Source of the DNA: Flavobacteriales bacterium UBA5081
GTDB taxonomy: Bacteria > Bacteroidota > Bacteroidia > Flavobacteriales_E > Vicingaceae
NCBI GenBank assembly: GCA_002415785.1
Contig: DIAJ01000028.1
Coordinates: 42,956 to 106,955, forward strand
Reading direction: 5' to 3'
Length of the DNA: 64,000 nt
The position numbers and the translations under genes are program-made. Below, piece after piece: positions 34,946-44,166 of the stretch (the stretch's first letter is position 1; the number at the start of each line of letters is the position of its first letter). A model generated the notes under the pieces. The model had not been told where the DNA came from. It saw only the letters and a list, made by a program, of their open reading frames with translations, and searched no databases.

Positions 34946-35455
34946 ATGAGAAATCTACTACTAATCGCAATCTGTTTTACTACTTTGTTTAGTGCTTGTG
35001 TGAGCTACTACGAAGATGGCGGCGAAAGTGTGCAACCGATTAGAACGAACGATTATGAGCCTGTTGAATACGCTAGAGCTGACCTTGATTCTTCCATACA
35101 ATTGCTCCCGGCTCAAGAAATTGTGAATTCCGGTAAAATTTACGTAATCAACAACTTTTTATTTGTCAATGAAGAAAGAAAAGGGTTTCACGTATTTGAC
35201 AACTCCGACCCACGCAACCCTTCTAAAATCAAGTTCATTCAGGTATTGGGCTCATCGGACTTAGCAGTGAGAAACAATATGCTCTACATTAATCAGGCAA
35301 CTGATTTAATCGCCCTGCAATACGACCCATTGAGTGACAAAATAAGACTAATGAAGCGAATTGAAAATGCCTTTCCGGAATTACTTTCTCCGCAAGGTTA
35401 TTACAACAGAAGCCATAAAGACAGTCTTACAATTGACTGGATTGAAGTAAAATAA
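34946..35455 (+). CDS. LVIVD-type lipoprotein (short)
   Basis: A 169-aa lipoprotein with signal MRNLLLIAICFTTLFSAC, the lipobox ending at C18. The rest carries one or two LVIVD-type strands (SGKIYVINNFLFVNEERKGF, then HVFDNSDPRNPSKIKFIQVL), a beta-propeller motif common in Bacteroidota surface lipoproteins. A full propeller needs more repeats, so this is either one part of a pair or a shortened copy. It is followed after 8 bases by a 250-aa lipoprotein of the same type, and the two probably form an operon. No binding partner can be deduced. Confidence 0.78.
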   Translation: MRNLLLIAICFTTLFSACVSYYEDGGESVQPIRTNDYEPVEYARADLDSSIQLLPAQEIVNSGKIYVINNFLFVNEERKGFHVFDNSDPRNPSKIKFIQVLGSSDLAVRNNMLYINQATDLIALQYDPLSDKIRLMKRIENAFPELLSPQGYYNRSHKDSLTIDWIEVK

Positions 35456-35463
35456 AAGATCAG

Positions 35464-36216
35464 ATGATGAAACGTACAATATTCTACTTATTCTTAGCTC
35501 TTACTGTCTTTTCATGTAGTGAAGACAGTTCCTCAGATAAAATGATGAACCCAATGGCAAATGACGGTCAAGGGGGATCTTTGGCCACATTTGCATTAAA
35601 GGGAGATTACCTTTACGTGGTTGACAATAACCGATTAAATGTATTTGACATCAGCGAGGAAGGGAAACCGGTTAAAGTAAACAGTGTGATGGTTGGTTTT
35701 CAAATAGAAACCCTGTTTAGCCATAAAGATTACCTCTACATTGGCTCGAGAAACGGAATGTTTATTTACAGTTTAGATGCTCCCGAACAGCCGGTTGAGC
35801 TCTCCAGCGTCAACCATTTTACCGCCTGTGATCCTGTGGTTGCCAACGATTCTCTGGCGTTTGTAACCTTGCACAGCAACACAAACTGCGGCAATGGAGT
35901 CAATTTATTAGAAATATATGATGTTACTAACGTTACTCAACCTCAATTAATAACATCTAAACAATTAGCCATGCCAAAAGGCTTAGGCTTGTATGGCGAC
36001 TACTTATTTGTTTGCGACAACACCATTAAGGTTTTTGATGTCAGCTCCCCTGCTACATCATTAAAAATGGTAAGTTCGATAAATAACACTGCATTTGATG
36101 TAATTATTAGGAATAACCTTTTAATCGCCATTGGTAAAAGTGGTTTATATCAATACGAACTGCGAAATGACTCCACAAATCTTGAAATTGAAGAGTTAAG
36201 CTCTGTTGAAATATGA
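35464..36216 (+). CDS. LVIVD-repeat lipoprotein
   Basis: A 250-aa lipoprotein with signal MMKRTIFYLFLALTVFSC, lipidated at C18, then a Ser/Asp-rich linker. Four LVIVD-like repeats follow: FALKGDYLYVVDNNRLNVFD, FSHKDYLYIGSRNGMFIYSL, YGDYLFVCDNTIKVFD and IRNNLLIAIGKSGLYQYEL. The repeated Y-L-Y-V/IG...V-F-D-ISxPxxP pattern defines the family. Eight bases separate it from the preceding lipoprotein gene, and the related sequence suggests a tandem duplication. It should be anchored in the outer membrane. The alternative start at 35467 changes only one residue. Confidence 0.85.
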   Translation: MMKRTIFYLFLALTVFSCSEDSSSDKMMNPMANDGQGGSLATFALKGDYLYVVDNNRLNVFDISEEGKPVKVNSVMVGFQIETLFSHKDYLYIGSRNGMFIYSLDAPEQPVELSSVNHFTACDPVVANDSLAFVTLHSNTNCGNGVNLLEIYDVTNVTQPQLITSKQLAMPKGLGLYGDYLFVCDNTIKVFDVSSPATSLKMVSSINNTAFDVIIRNNLLIAIGKSGLYQYELRNDSTNLEIEELSSVEI

Positions 36217-36340
36217 AATAGGAAAGTTGAAAGATGAAAGTTTTCTCTCAAGTGCGAGAATTGGTTCATTCTTCGCAGACTTGTGTTGGAAAACTTCTTG
36301 TTTCTTGTAGCAAAGCGGTCTTCTATCTTGCTTCTTTTTC

Positions 36341-36393
36341 AACATTAAGAAGTGAAGCAAATTAAGGCTTTCATTAAGGTAAAAATCATTCAC
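36341..36393 (+). repeat. 53-bp dispersed repeat, copy 2
   Basis: AACATTAAGAAGTGAAGCAA, then ATTAAGGCTTTCATTAAGGT and AAAAATCATTCAC; partner of 34714-34767, in the same orientation. It is preceded by an AGCGGTCTT motif, as the other copy is followed by one. Confidence 0.7.
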
Positions 36394-36580
36394 TCTCAAC
36401 TCTCTTTTCTAAGTTGAATTTGTTTCAAAAAAACTTAATGACTTCCTTAAAATCTTCATGTTCTTTAAGTTTTGTGGCTTCGAGTTTAATCTGCGAGAAT
36501 CAGCCAAAACTGTGTTATCGGCGTTCTAATACAAATAACAACCCCGATTAACATCATTAGGCATACCTTCCAAGCTACAA

Positions 36581-36660
36581 ACAGATGCTGCTCTGAAACT
36601 AGTTCAGATAGATACATTCGTTTTGGCAAGACGCGTCTTCGGTAGGTATATTCGTTTTGG
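36581..36660. repeat. Degenerate REP-like element with internal direct repeats
   Basis: ACAGATGCTG...TGAAACTAGTTCAG here resembles the reverse complement of the intact element at 46479-46584 (ACAGATGCTGAAACGAGTTC). TAGATACATTCGTTTTGG (36609-36626) and TAGGTATATTCGTTTTGG (36643-36660) are 18-bp direct repeats with two mismatches. A CGTCTTCGGT run is also shared with the other copy. Confidence 0.55.
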
Positions 36661-36778
36661 TACAATCCACTCCTTTAGGACATTTCGTTAAAGCAGAATG
36701 CCTTGCTGTTAATCAATTGTCCATTGGTATGCACCTTTCTCCTTCATCCTTAAACTTTCATCCTTTATCCAATATACT

Positions 36779-37750
36779 CTAAAAAAAACTCTTAACTGTA
36801 TTCACCATTCGTTCACTATAATCATTCAGTTTATAATGCTCCGGCGACCAACCTCTTAAAAAACGCACAAAATCAGCCCAAGCATAAGGATAAAGAGCTC
36901 GCCATTCGACCTCTAAGTCCTTAAAATCAATGATTTTATGATTTATATCTAAAGCAGATGACAATTCTTTAAAATAATATTGAAGTATTTCTTCCTCGTA
37001 CAATTCACATTCTTCAGCACTTAAGCAACTGCTCATTAAATAAATGAGGTCTTTCATACCACAACCTCCACCAACATACTGAAAATCGACAGCCGCCACC
37101 TTCTTCATCTCATCCGAAAAACAAAAATTCGCCACTTTAGCATCGCCGTGAACTAAAGTTTGAAAGTTAGCTGCTGAAAGCTTTTGGTCAATTGCTTTTG
37201 CATTTGACTTTAACCAACCGCCCTCCATCTTTTCAAGCTCCTCAGGACGTGTCGCTAAATGCCAATATGTGCCCACCTCCCAAAGTTCATCAGCATTTAC
37301 TTGTATAAAAGTTGCATGAAAATTAGCCAACCAACTTAAACAAACTTTTAACTCTTCTAAACTCAACGATTCTCTTCTCTGAGCATATCCCGATTCATTT
37401 AAATCCTCTAGAAATAAAAGCTGCTCCCCTTCTGCCCTTTTTACTTCATAGCACTTAGGCACTGCGCAGTAGGCATTACAACTTAAAGCATAGCCTTCAT
37501 AGAAATTCATTTCAATTTGGTATGACTTCATCTTTCTATTATGCGAAAAACTACTATTCCACCCTTTGGGATGATGCTGCTGAGTAGGTGCTTGAATCTT
37601 TTTTACAATTACAGACTTTATGTCTGCTCCAGTGAGTTGCCATCGACTAATTTTGCCGTAGCCGCTCCATAGCGATTGTACAGTCTCAAGCTCTTCGGCT
37701 GATTGAGCAGAGAAAGTATTTAACAAAATCGACTCTATGTTTTGGTTCAT
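36779..37750 (-). CDS. Ecdysteroid/choline-kinase-like phosphotransferase (APH fold)
   Basis: A 323-aa protein of the aminoglycoside phosphotransferase/EcKL superfamily. It has a lipid-kinase-like N-lobe, FLEDL near 113-117, and a Brenner-type catalytic loop LVHGDAKVANFCF (H201, D203, N208) followed by AAVDFQYVGGGCGMKDLIY with the metal-binding D222. All residues needed for phosphotransfer are present. Substrate is unknown; small alcohols or amino-alcohols are usual. It starts 4 bases after the glycerophosphodiesterase gene and is last in a three-gene operon with TspO, so a link to phospholipid head-group salvage is conceivable, but this is inference. Confidence 0.82.
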   Translation of the reverse strand: MNQNIESILLNTFSAQSAEELETVQSLWSGYGKISRWQLTGADIKSVIVKKIQAPTQQHHPKGWNSSFSHNRKMKSYQIEMNFYEGYALSCNAYCAVPKCYEVKRAEGEQLLFLEDLNESGYAQRRESLSLEELKVCLSWLANFHATFIQVNADELWEVGTYWHLATRPEELEKMEGGWLKSNAKAIDQKLSAANFQTLVHGDAKVANFCFSDEMKKVAAVDFQYVGGGCGMKDLIYLMSSCLSAEECELYEEEILQYYFKELSSALDINHKIIDFKDLEVEWRALYPYAWADFVRFLRGWSPEHYKLNDYSERMVNTVKSFF

Positions 37751-37754
37751 AAAA

Positions 37755-38636
37755 CTACTCTTCCAACAAACTCTTCAAAGCTCCAAGGTTATCTGTTTGA
37801 ACAACATCGGGATTTAACTTCAAGAGTTTTCGGTTACCCGACTTGCTTTTTGCTCCAAAGGTTACTACCGAAATACCGGCTTCATGAGCTGCTTTACTAC
37901 GCTCTTTGGTGAGAATTTTGGGCTTTACGGTAAAAGACTTTACCTTATTGTTAATGGCCCAATTTAAATCTTCTTCAAAGTCGCCTGTTACCTCATAGCT
38001 AGTCGGATAGTCACAATTAAACTGTTCAAACAAATCGAAAATTCGCTTATCAGTACTTATTAAAAGCACTTTATCTTTAGGTACTTCTTGAGCGTTTAAG
38101 AAATTAGTTAGCTCCCTCACAAAACGACTGCGGTAAAGCTTACTTTCTTCATTATTTAAGCATTCAGAGCTAGTTCTTAAGTCGAGCTGTAAGTAAGGGA
38201 AGTCACTCAAACTTTTAAAATACTCAATCAGCTGCTGTAGGCTAATTAGTTTTTCATTTTGGAATGCATCAAAAGGGTAACCAAGCTGATAGTTTAATAA
38301 AATAACATCTTCAAACTTATAATTTGAAATACAGCCACTAAGCGCTGTCATGCTTTCCAGCTTATTATCGTGATAGAGTACAAACTTCCAGTCTTCCGTC
38401 ATTTGAAGGTCAACCTCTATGCCTTCAGCACCTTCTTCTTCTATAGCTTTTTTAATGGAAGTGAAGCTATTTGATGGATACGGGTTAAATGGGAACCAAC
38501 GGTGAAAACCCAAACCTGCATGCCCGATGACGACTACTTTACCCTTGTTTAAGTTTTCGATTTTTGAAGCGTCGAAATTGTTGCAAGCCACTGTAGTGGA
38601 TAGTAACAATATGAGACAGATAAGTGGTTTCGGCAT
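37755..38636 (-). CDS. Glycerophosphodiester phosphodiesterase family lipoprotein
   Basis: A 293-aa protein with a lipoprotein signal (LICLILLLSTTVAC). The catalytic motifs of GDPD enzymes follow: VVVIGHAGLGFHR near the start, with the first catalytic His, then GIEVDLQMTEDWKFVLYHDN with the metal-binding Glu/Asp and second His. The first motif has GHAG where most enzymes have GHRG. The enzyme hydrolyses deacylated phospholipids to sn-glycerol-3-phosphate and an alcohol. It lies between TspO and the kinase gene (gaps of 9 and 4 bases), suggesting co-expression. Periplasmic, membrane-anchored. Confidence 0.85.
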   Translation of the reverse strand: MPKPLICLILLLSTTVACNNFDASKIENLNKGKVVVIGHAGLGFHRWFPFNPYPSNSFTSIKKAIEEEGAEGIEVDLQMTEDWKFVLYHDNKLESMTALSGCISNYKFEDVILLNYQLGYPFDAFQNEKLISLQQLIEYFKSLSDFPYLQLDLRTSSECLNNEESKLYRSRFVRELTNFLNAQEVPKDKVLLISTDKRIFDLFEQFNCDYPTSYEVTGDFEEDLNWAINNKVKSFTVKPKILTKERSKAAHEAGISVVTFGAKSKSGNRKLLKLNPDVVQTDNLGALKSLLEE

Positions 38637-38645
38637 TTTTTATTT

Positions 38646-39122
38646 TTAGTTCTTCAAAAATACGTAGGCATTCAATGAAATGGCAATTAAAAGCCAAATA
38701 AAATAGGGAAATATAAAAAGCGATTTAAACTTAAGCGTTTTAGCGTATTTAAATAAAAAGTAGCTAACTGTTATTGCCAATAAAACAATCACAATTAAAG
38801 CAATGCCTACACTATGCCATGCAAAGAAAATAGGGTTCCAACTGACGTTCAAAATCCATTGTAAGAGATACAAAATGATAAACTGCTTCCAACTTACAGT
38901 TTTTGCTAGAAAGGCCAAATAAACTGCAAAGCAAATCATGATGCTCGTCCATGCAAAGCCAAACACCCAGCCCGGGGGCGTCCATGGTGCACGATTAAGG
39001 TTTGAATACCATTCGAAAGTTGGTCCGGCAGATTGAGCGAAACCACCAATTCCTAACGCTATAAAGTTGGCGATAAGAAAGAGAAAGAAATATTGCCAAA
39101 AGGTAAGTGCTTTGCTTTCCAT
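38646..39122 (-). CDS. tspO: TspO/MBR family membrane protein
   Basis: A 158-aa protein with five predicted membrane helices and abundant tryptophan. It shows the family hallmarks GGFAQSAGPTFEWYSNLNRA, PWTPPGWVFGFAWTSIM and QWILNVSWNPIFFAWHSVGI. TspO proteins bind tetrapyrroles and other lipophilic molecules and act in stress responses. It is the first gene of the minus-strand TspO/GDPD/kinase unit; its promoter lies in the 39.1-39.4 kb gap. Length is typical (about 150-160 aa). Confidence 0.92.
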   Translation of the reverse strand: MESKALTFWQYFFLFLIANFIALGIGGFAQSAGPTFEWYSNLNRAPWTPPGWVFGFAWTSIMICFAVYLAFLAKTVSWKQFIILYLLQWILNVSWNPIFFAWHSVGIALIVIVLLAITVSYFLFKYAKTLKFKSLFIFPYFIWLLIAISLNAYVFLKN

Positions 39123-39420
39123 ATTTTGAATGCTCTAGTTTTATCAAAAGTAGTGTTTATTTGTTTTGAGATCAGAAACAAGATTGCTTCGCTCTATGAA
39201 GAAGAGTAATTTGGTTGAATTAATTACCAATGATTAATGACTAAATACTAATGATTAATTACTAAATGATAATGTTTAGCAAATACTTAATTTTGAATTC
39301 ATTTCCATAAAAGAAAATTAAGAAAGTGTTTAGTCGAATTCTACAAAATTCTTAATTCTAAACTCTTAATTACTATCTGTAACTTTTCCTTAACTTGCTC
39401 GTCTCACTAAAAAAGAATTT
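39123..39420. other. Intergenic region with ATTAATGACTAA-type simple repeats
   Basis: No gene. Bases about 39217-39275 are a decayed tandem array of AATGATTAATGACTAAATAC-like units, a low-complexity pattern also seen at 34600-34650 and around 42280-42310 in other versions. It carries the promoters of tspO (minus) and the DUF5686 gene (plus). Confidence 0.5.
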
Positions 39421-42069
39421 GTGATTTATAAACGACTACTTCCTTTACTGCTTTGTTTTTCATTTTTAAATGCTCTTGGGCAAACATGCGACTTTAAAGG
39501 GAAAATCGTCAATGCGAAAGGTGAAGAACTGCCTTTTGTGAGTATTTACTTTGCTGATGCCGGAATCGGCGGTATGAGCAATGAAAACGGACACTTTAAG
39601 CTTAAAGTTCCCTGCGGAAAGCAAGAAGTAAGTTTTCAATCCTTGGGCTATAAAACTCAAACAATGAGTTTGGATATAAATGGCAAAGAACAACAAATTG
39701 AACTAGCCTCTATCGCTTATCAGATAAAAACGGTAGATGTTGATCCCGACAAGGAAGATCCGGCCTACAACATTATTCGGCGAGCTACAGTAATGGCGGA
39801 ATTGTACAAAAAGCAAATTAACGGCTATACCGCACGGCTTTATGTTCGCAGCTACCACAAATTCAAAGAAATTCCGTGGATTTTTAAGAAAGCAATGGAA
39901 GAAGATGAGCTAGCACAGGAATTGTCAGGAGATGTACAAGAGTCGATTGTGGAATACACTTTTGAAAAGCCCAATACGGTTAAAGAGAAAATTATAGCTC
40001 GTAAGACAGCCAGATTAGATACACTAAAGCAAGCTTCGAATTTCTTAAACTTAGACTTCTACAATTTAGGTGGAACCGACATGATTAACCCTTTAAACCG
40101 CGGTGCTTTTAGTGTTTATAGGTTTGAATACCAACACTCCTATTTCGAAGGTGAGCAAGAGGTTCACAAAATTGAAGTCATTCCAAAGCGAAGAGGAAAT
40201 GATTTAATGCGGGGGTATATCTACATTAACGATGAGCTATTTAACCTCAATCAAGTTGAAGTTCAGTTTGATCAAGATCCGATTGCCGACATCAACTACT
40301 TTCAGCGCTACCAAGAAGTTGAAGAAGGAGTTTGGATGCCGTTTAATCATAAAATTGAAATTGCCATTGACTTTATGGGCGTAGAAACGGATGTTCAGTA
40401 CTTAGCCAATATTCAAGAAATTGATGTAACACTAGACTCTCTTATCCATCAAAAGATTAAAGCTCAATTAATTCAAAATGCTCCTTACAAATATGGTAAT
40501 GATAGTGCTAAAGTATCTCAAAAAGATACAGTGCAAACAGAAGAGTTGAGCAAAAGAGAAGCTAAGATTCAAGAGCTGATACAAAAAGAGGAACTAAATA
40601 ATCGCGAAACCTTTAAGTTAGTACGTTTATTGAAAAAAGAAGCGGAAGAGTCTGCTGAAAATGAGCAAAAAGAAGAAGATTACAATCTTAAGAATCAACA
40701 TCAGCTGGAGTATGCCGAAGATGCTTTTAAAGCAAAAGACAGTTTGTGGCAAGAAAACCGCTCTGTTCCACTGAGTGAGACGGAAATGGAAGTTTATCAG
40801 ACCAATGATTCGCTAAACAAGATTGAAAGTGGAGACACTGTTGTGAATGAGGATAGAAGTGCATTTGGAAATATTCTATTTTTTAATGGAACACTTAGGG
40901 GGAAAAATAATAAGCTCAATTGGAAGCCACGAGGTCTGCTAAGCGGCCTGGGTGTGCAGTTTAACACGGTTGACGGATGGTTAATTAGTAAGAAATTGGG
41001 TTCTTTTGAATGGAGAGATTATAAAAAAAGGAAGTTTTTTGAAGTTGAGCCAAAAATTTCCTACGCTGTTGATCGTGAGAAATGGATGGGTGAAATTAAT
41101 TTCGACAGTCAGTATGATCTGAAAAAGCAAGCCGGCATTTATGGAAGTGTGGGCAGAAGGAGCCGTGACTTCAACCAAAGCAACGCTATTCAAGCTTGGG
41201 TAAATACTGTTTCTACACTTCTCTTTACAGCGAATTATGCGAAACTTTATCAAGAGGATTTTGCTACTATCGGTCACCGTTGGGAACCGATTAACGGCTT
41301 TAAAATAAATGTTGAAGCCAACTATTCCCATCGAAATCCGCTTAAAAACAACAATCTTTACAAGCCGTTCGACTTTATGAATCGGGAATACACGCCCAAC
41401 TTACCTATTAATGAAGTGCTTGTTGAACAGAGAGATTTGCTTGCTCCCAATAATGCTTTTAGCACCGGAATTAATCTAGCATATACTCCTCACTCCTACT
41501 ATCGTTTTTTTGGCGATAAGAAAGAAGCGATTAGCAGCAATTACCCTACTTTTGAGTTAAATTACAAACAAGGAATTCGAAAGGTTTTCGACAGTGATGT
41601 TGACTACAGCTTTGTGAGTTTCTCACTTCATCAATCTCAAAGTGTTCGATTAATTGATGATATTAGCTATCATGTAGAAGCCGGTAAATTTCTCAATAGA
41701 AATAAAATGTACTTTGCCGATTTTAAAAGCTTTACAACCAACCCTACCTACTTTGTCAGTAACAATCAGTCTAACTCATATTACTTATTGGATTACTATG
41801 CTTTTAACAGCAATAATTATTATTTGGAAGGTCATTTTTCTTTAGAAGACAACCATATTTTACTCAAACACCTTCCTTTATTCAACCGAACAAACTGGAA
41901 AGAAAGTTTGCATTTCAATTACTTATGGACAGAAAAAGAAAAGCACTTTTACGAATTCGGATATGGCTTAAACCGCATGTTCTTATTGGTAAACCTTGGC
42001 GTTTTTGCTGCTTTTGAAGATCATAAATTTGAAGCAGTTGGCTTTAGAATAGGGCTCAACATCGACTAG
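39421..42069 (+). CDS. DUF5686 / CarboxypepD_reg-like outer-membrane protein
   Basis: An 882-aa protein that starts with GTG. A signal peptide (YKRLLPLLLCFSFLNALGQ) precedes a CarboxypepD_reg-like domain (about 22-100: GKIVNAKGEELPFVSIYFAD, VPCGKQEVSFQSLGYKTQ). Then comes the DUF5686 body with a charged linker (about 360-480, Lys/Glu-rich) and a long C-terminal beta-barrel-like half ending in FEAVGFRIGLNID. This architecture resembles TonB-dependent receptor relatives of Bacteroidota that lack a plug domain. It is usually envelope located with unknown substrate. The stop overlaps the convergent small gene by 4 bases. Confidence 0.87.
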   Translation: MIYKRLLPLLLCFSFLNALGQTCDFKGKIVNAKGEELPFVSIYFADAGIGGMSNENGHFKLKVPCGKQEVSFQSLGYKTQTMSLDINGKEQQIELASIAYQIKTVDVDPDKEDPAYNIIRRATVMAELYKKQINGYTARLYVRSYHKFKEIPWIFKKAMEEDELAQELSGDVQESIVEYTFEKPNTVKEKIIARKTARLDTLKQASNFLNLDFYNLGGTDMINPLNRGAFSVYRFEYQHSYFEGEQEVHKIEVIPKRRGNDLMRGYIYINDELFNLNQVEVQFDQDPIADINYFQRYQEVEEGVWMPFNHKIEIAIDFMGVETDVQYLANIQEIDVTLDSLIHQKIKAQLIQNAPYKYGNDSAKVSQKDTVQTEELSKREAKIQELIQKEELNNRETFKLVRLLKKEAEESAENEQKEEDYNLKNQHQLEYAEDAFKAKDSLWQENRSVPLSETEMEVYQTNDSLNKIESGDTVVNEDRSAFGNILFFNGTLRGKNNKLNWKPRGLLSGLGVQFNTVDGWLISKKLGSFEWRDYKKRKFFEVEPKISYAVDREKWMGEINFDSQYDLKKQAGIYGSVGRRSRDFNQSNAIQAWVNTVSTLLFTANYAKLYQEDFATIGHRWEPINGFKINVEANYSHRNPLKNNNLYKPFDFMNREYTPNLPINEVLVEQRDLLAPNNAFSTGINLAYTPHSYYRFFGDKKEAISSNYPTFELNYKQGIRKVFDSDVDYSFVSFSLHQSQSVRLIDDISYHVEAGKFLNRNKMYFADFKSFTTNPTYFVSNNQSNSYYLLDYYAFNSNNYYLEGHFSLEDNHILLKHLPLFNRTNWKESLHFNYLWTEKEKHFYEFGYGLNRMFLLVNLGVFAAFEDHKFEAVGFRIGLNID

Positions 42070-42269
42070 CTTAAACGCAACAATCGCTCTTTAAAAACAA
42101 AGTACAAAATCGGGCCTAAAATGGGTGCCCAAAACATAACTACAATCACTAAGATTTTGGCAATGTCTGAGTCAAAGGGACTTCGAATGGCATCTACTAC
42201 TGCCCACAGCCACAAAGCCAATGGAATAAGAATGATTAGTGCAATCAACCAAGCGCCAACTGAAAACAT
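42066..42269 (-). CDS. Small PLDc_N-type membrane protein
   Basis: A 67-aa protein with two membrane helices (LIALIILIPLALWLWAVV and ILVIVVMFWAPILGPILYFV). The pattern W-A-x-V-D...P-x-L-G-x-x-x-Y fits the phospholipase D N-terminal (PLDc_N) domain found as stand-alone proteins in Bacteroidota. It is convergent with and overlaps the end of the DUF5686 gene by 4 bases. Confidence 0.8.
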   Translation of the reverse strand: MFSVGAWLIALIILIPLALWLWAVVDAIRSPFDSDIAKILVIVVMFWAPILGPILYFVFKERLLRLS

Positions 42270-42456
42270 GATTTTAAATTAAGAGTTAAGAATTTAAAAT
42301 TAAGAATAATGATCTAATTTTATATGATAAATTAAAGGTAGCATAGGCAGTGCCTGGTATTTTATACTAAAATCAACAGCTAGTCGTTTTTAGGGTATAC
42401 AACTTAAATATCAAAATCAACACAGTAAAACACAAGTAAATAATATTAAAAATATA

Positions 42457-42795
42457 ATGGAACTAACTCACATCATTTTATCAATTGAGTTTTATAGAGG
42501 AAAAGTTCATGTAAGTACTCATGAAGAAGTGTTCTTCTATTACTTTTTGTTTAGTTGCTTTTTTATTCTGTCATGGCCATTATACATTACCGCTAAAAAT
42601 TTTCGAGCAAAATGGATTCGAGAAATTTATAGAAGCTTGATTATATTTCCTCTCTTTTACTTTTTACCTATTCCAATTTTTATTTTACAGCTATATTTAG
42701 GAATTAATTTTGTCTATGGATTCTATATTTACTTTGGATTATCAATCTTATCATTCATCCTTTTAAGAAAGCGACTAATTAAATGGTTGTTTTAA
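42457..42795 (+). CDS. Small membrane protein, duplicate 1
   Basis: A 112-aa protein with three or four membrane helices and no recognised family. It shares its start (HIILSIEF) and its whole C-terminal half (FYFLPIPIFILQLYLGINF, then VYGFYIYFGLSILSFILLRK) with the next gene. The DNA of the last 100 bases is nearly identical between the two, so they are a recent tandem duplication or are kept similar by conversion. AT-rich even for this genome. Confidence 0.7.
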   Translation: MELTHIILSIEFYRGKVHVSTHEEVFFYYFLFSCFFILSWPLYITAKNFRAKWIREIYRSLIIFPLFYFLPIPIFILQLYLGINFVYGFYIYFGLSILSFILLRKRLIKWLF

Positions 42796-42843
42796 ATGGT
42801 GTGACAAAATATTATCGCCTTTGTTAGAGTTTTATATTCCGTA

Positions 42844-43179
42844 ATGACAATAGTTCACATCATATTATCAATGGAGTTTAATTTAACGAAAATGGAAACA
42901 TTCCATTTCATGTTGTTCTTTTTATATCTATCTATAGGAATCTTTCTGTTTATAACATTCCCCTTTTTTTTAATAAGAAGGAACCATGGTGAAGAATCTC
43001 TTAATCAGTTGTTTAAAAGTTTAGTTATATTCCCATTTTTTTATTTCCTACCTATTCCACTTATTATTCTGGAGGCATATTTAGGAATTAATTTTGTCTA
43101 TGGATTCTATATTTACATCGGATTATCAATTTTATTATTCATCCTTTTAAGAAAGCGACTAATCAGGTGGTTGTTTTAA
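42844..43179 (+). CDS. Small membrane protein, duplicate 2
   Basis: A 111-aa paralogue of the preceding gene, 48 bases downstream of it. It starts with MTIVHIILSMEF and ends with YLGINFVYGFYIYIGLSILL and RKRLIRWLF. The middle (residues 15-65) has diverged strongly. Three or four membrane helices. No function is suggested. Confidence 0.7.
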   Translation: MTIVHIILSMEFNLTKMETFHFMLFFLYLSIGIFLFITFPFFLIRRNHGEESLNQLFKSLVIFPFFYFLPIPLIILEAYLGINFVYGFYIYIGLSILLFILLRKRLIRWLF

Positions 43180-43290
43180 TGTAATGACAAAATATTTAAA
43201 CTATTACAACATTTATTTTTAGCACAGTTTAAAAGATTATTAAGTTCAAAGGCATATTAAACAATATACAAAACACTATATATCAGCAAA

Positions 43291-43770
43291 ATGACTAATA
43301 GACTATTAATTTACATAAAACCTTATTTGAATTTCAAGGTTCTATCGTTGATTTTGTACATAGTCGCTTACTTTTCTGACTTCTTTTATGTTGTTGAAAG
43401 ATTATTTGATTTTCATGATACCTCAATTATTAAAGGAAAAGATGCATTATTGGGAGGTTGGATTGTATCTAAAAAGGCATTTGTTCCTTGGGTATCTAAT
43501 CTAATTTTTTTCTTTCTTATTCTATACAAGAAACCTATTCCTCTTTTAAAAACGATCTTATCAATTTTAATGGTTTGGTTGGGCTTTCATATTTTTAAAT
43601 TGAAAGGATACACAGAGTTTAAATGGAAAGATACAATTTACATATCTCTTTACCCTAGAAATGGAATTTATATTTGGTTGATTAGTTACTTTTCATTAGC
43701 AATTTATATTGTAATTGAGGAAGTTAAATTCATTAAACGTAAATTATTTCACAATATCCCAAAACAGTGA
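43291..43770 (+). CDS. Hypothetical membrane protein
   Basis: A 159-aa protein with about four membrane segments (for example VLSLILYIVAYFSDFFYVV and WVSNLIFFFLILY near the middle). I do not recognise a family. Its stop codon overlaps the GTG start of the next gene, so they are coupled. Part of a run of small AT-rich membrane-protein genes that looks accessory. Confidence 0.65.
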   Translation: MTNRLLIYIKPYLNFKVLSLILYIVAYFSDFFYVVERLFDFHDTSIIKGKDALLGGWIVSKKAFVPWVSNLIFFFLILYKKPIPLLKTILSILMVWLGFHIFKLKGYTEFKWKDTIYISLYPRNGIYIWLISYFSLAIYIVIEEVKFIKRKLFHNIPKQ

Positions 43771-44105
43771 CTGTTTCGAAAAATAAATCGAAGAAAAACT
43801 TGAAAAAAATAAAGCAATATTATTTTATAATTGAGTTTATTGCGGTAACAGTTATTACCTTTTTAATAATATTTTTACTTGAAACTTTTAACAAGCCTAA
43901 GTTTAATAGTAATGATTTACTACCAGGTTTGGAAAATTCCTTTTACCCAATTATTGCTTGGCTATTATACATTGTTATTTTAGTAATTAGGATAGCATTT
44001 ATTACATTATTACTTTCAACTAATAACTCTAGAGCTAAGAGTCACTACCCTTCAATATTTTTTATTTTAATTTTATTCTTTTTGTTGATGACTGTTTTGT
44101 TTTAG
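43767..44105 (+). CDS. Hypothetical membrane protein
   Basis: A 112-aa protein read from a GTG that overlaps the previous stop (GTGA). A lysine-rich N-terminus precedes three membrane helices (FIAVTVITFLIIFLLETF, WLLYIVILVIRIAFITLL, IFFILILFFLLMTVLF). No recognised family. The overlap and frame suggest it is made together with the upstream protein. Confidence 0.6.
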   Translation: MTVSKNKSKKNLKKIKQYYFIIEFIAVTVITFLIIFLLETFNKPKFNSNDLLPGLENSFYPIIAWLLYIVILVIRIAFITLLLSTNNSRAKSHYPSIFFILILFFLLMTVLF

Positions 44106-44166
44106 ATTCAAGACAATTGTCAATTTTGGTAAATAAAAAAGTACCCATACTAAAAATGTCGTGGAT

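Larger units (their letters stand above)
36217..36778. other. Intergenic region with decayed repeats
   Basis: No supportable gene in 562 bases. It contains the second copy of the 53-bp repeat (36341-36393), an AGCAAAGCGGTCTT motif (36309-36322) also present at 34807-34820, and a decayed copy of the REP-like element (about 36581-36660) with two 18-bp direct repeats. Confidence 0.6.
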
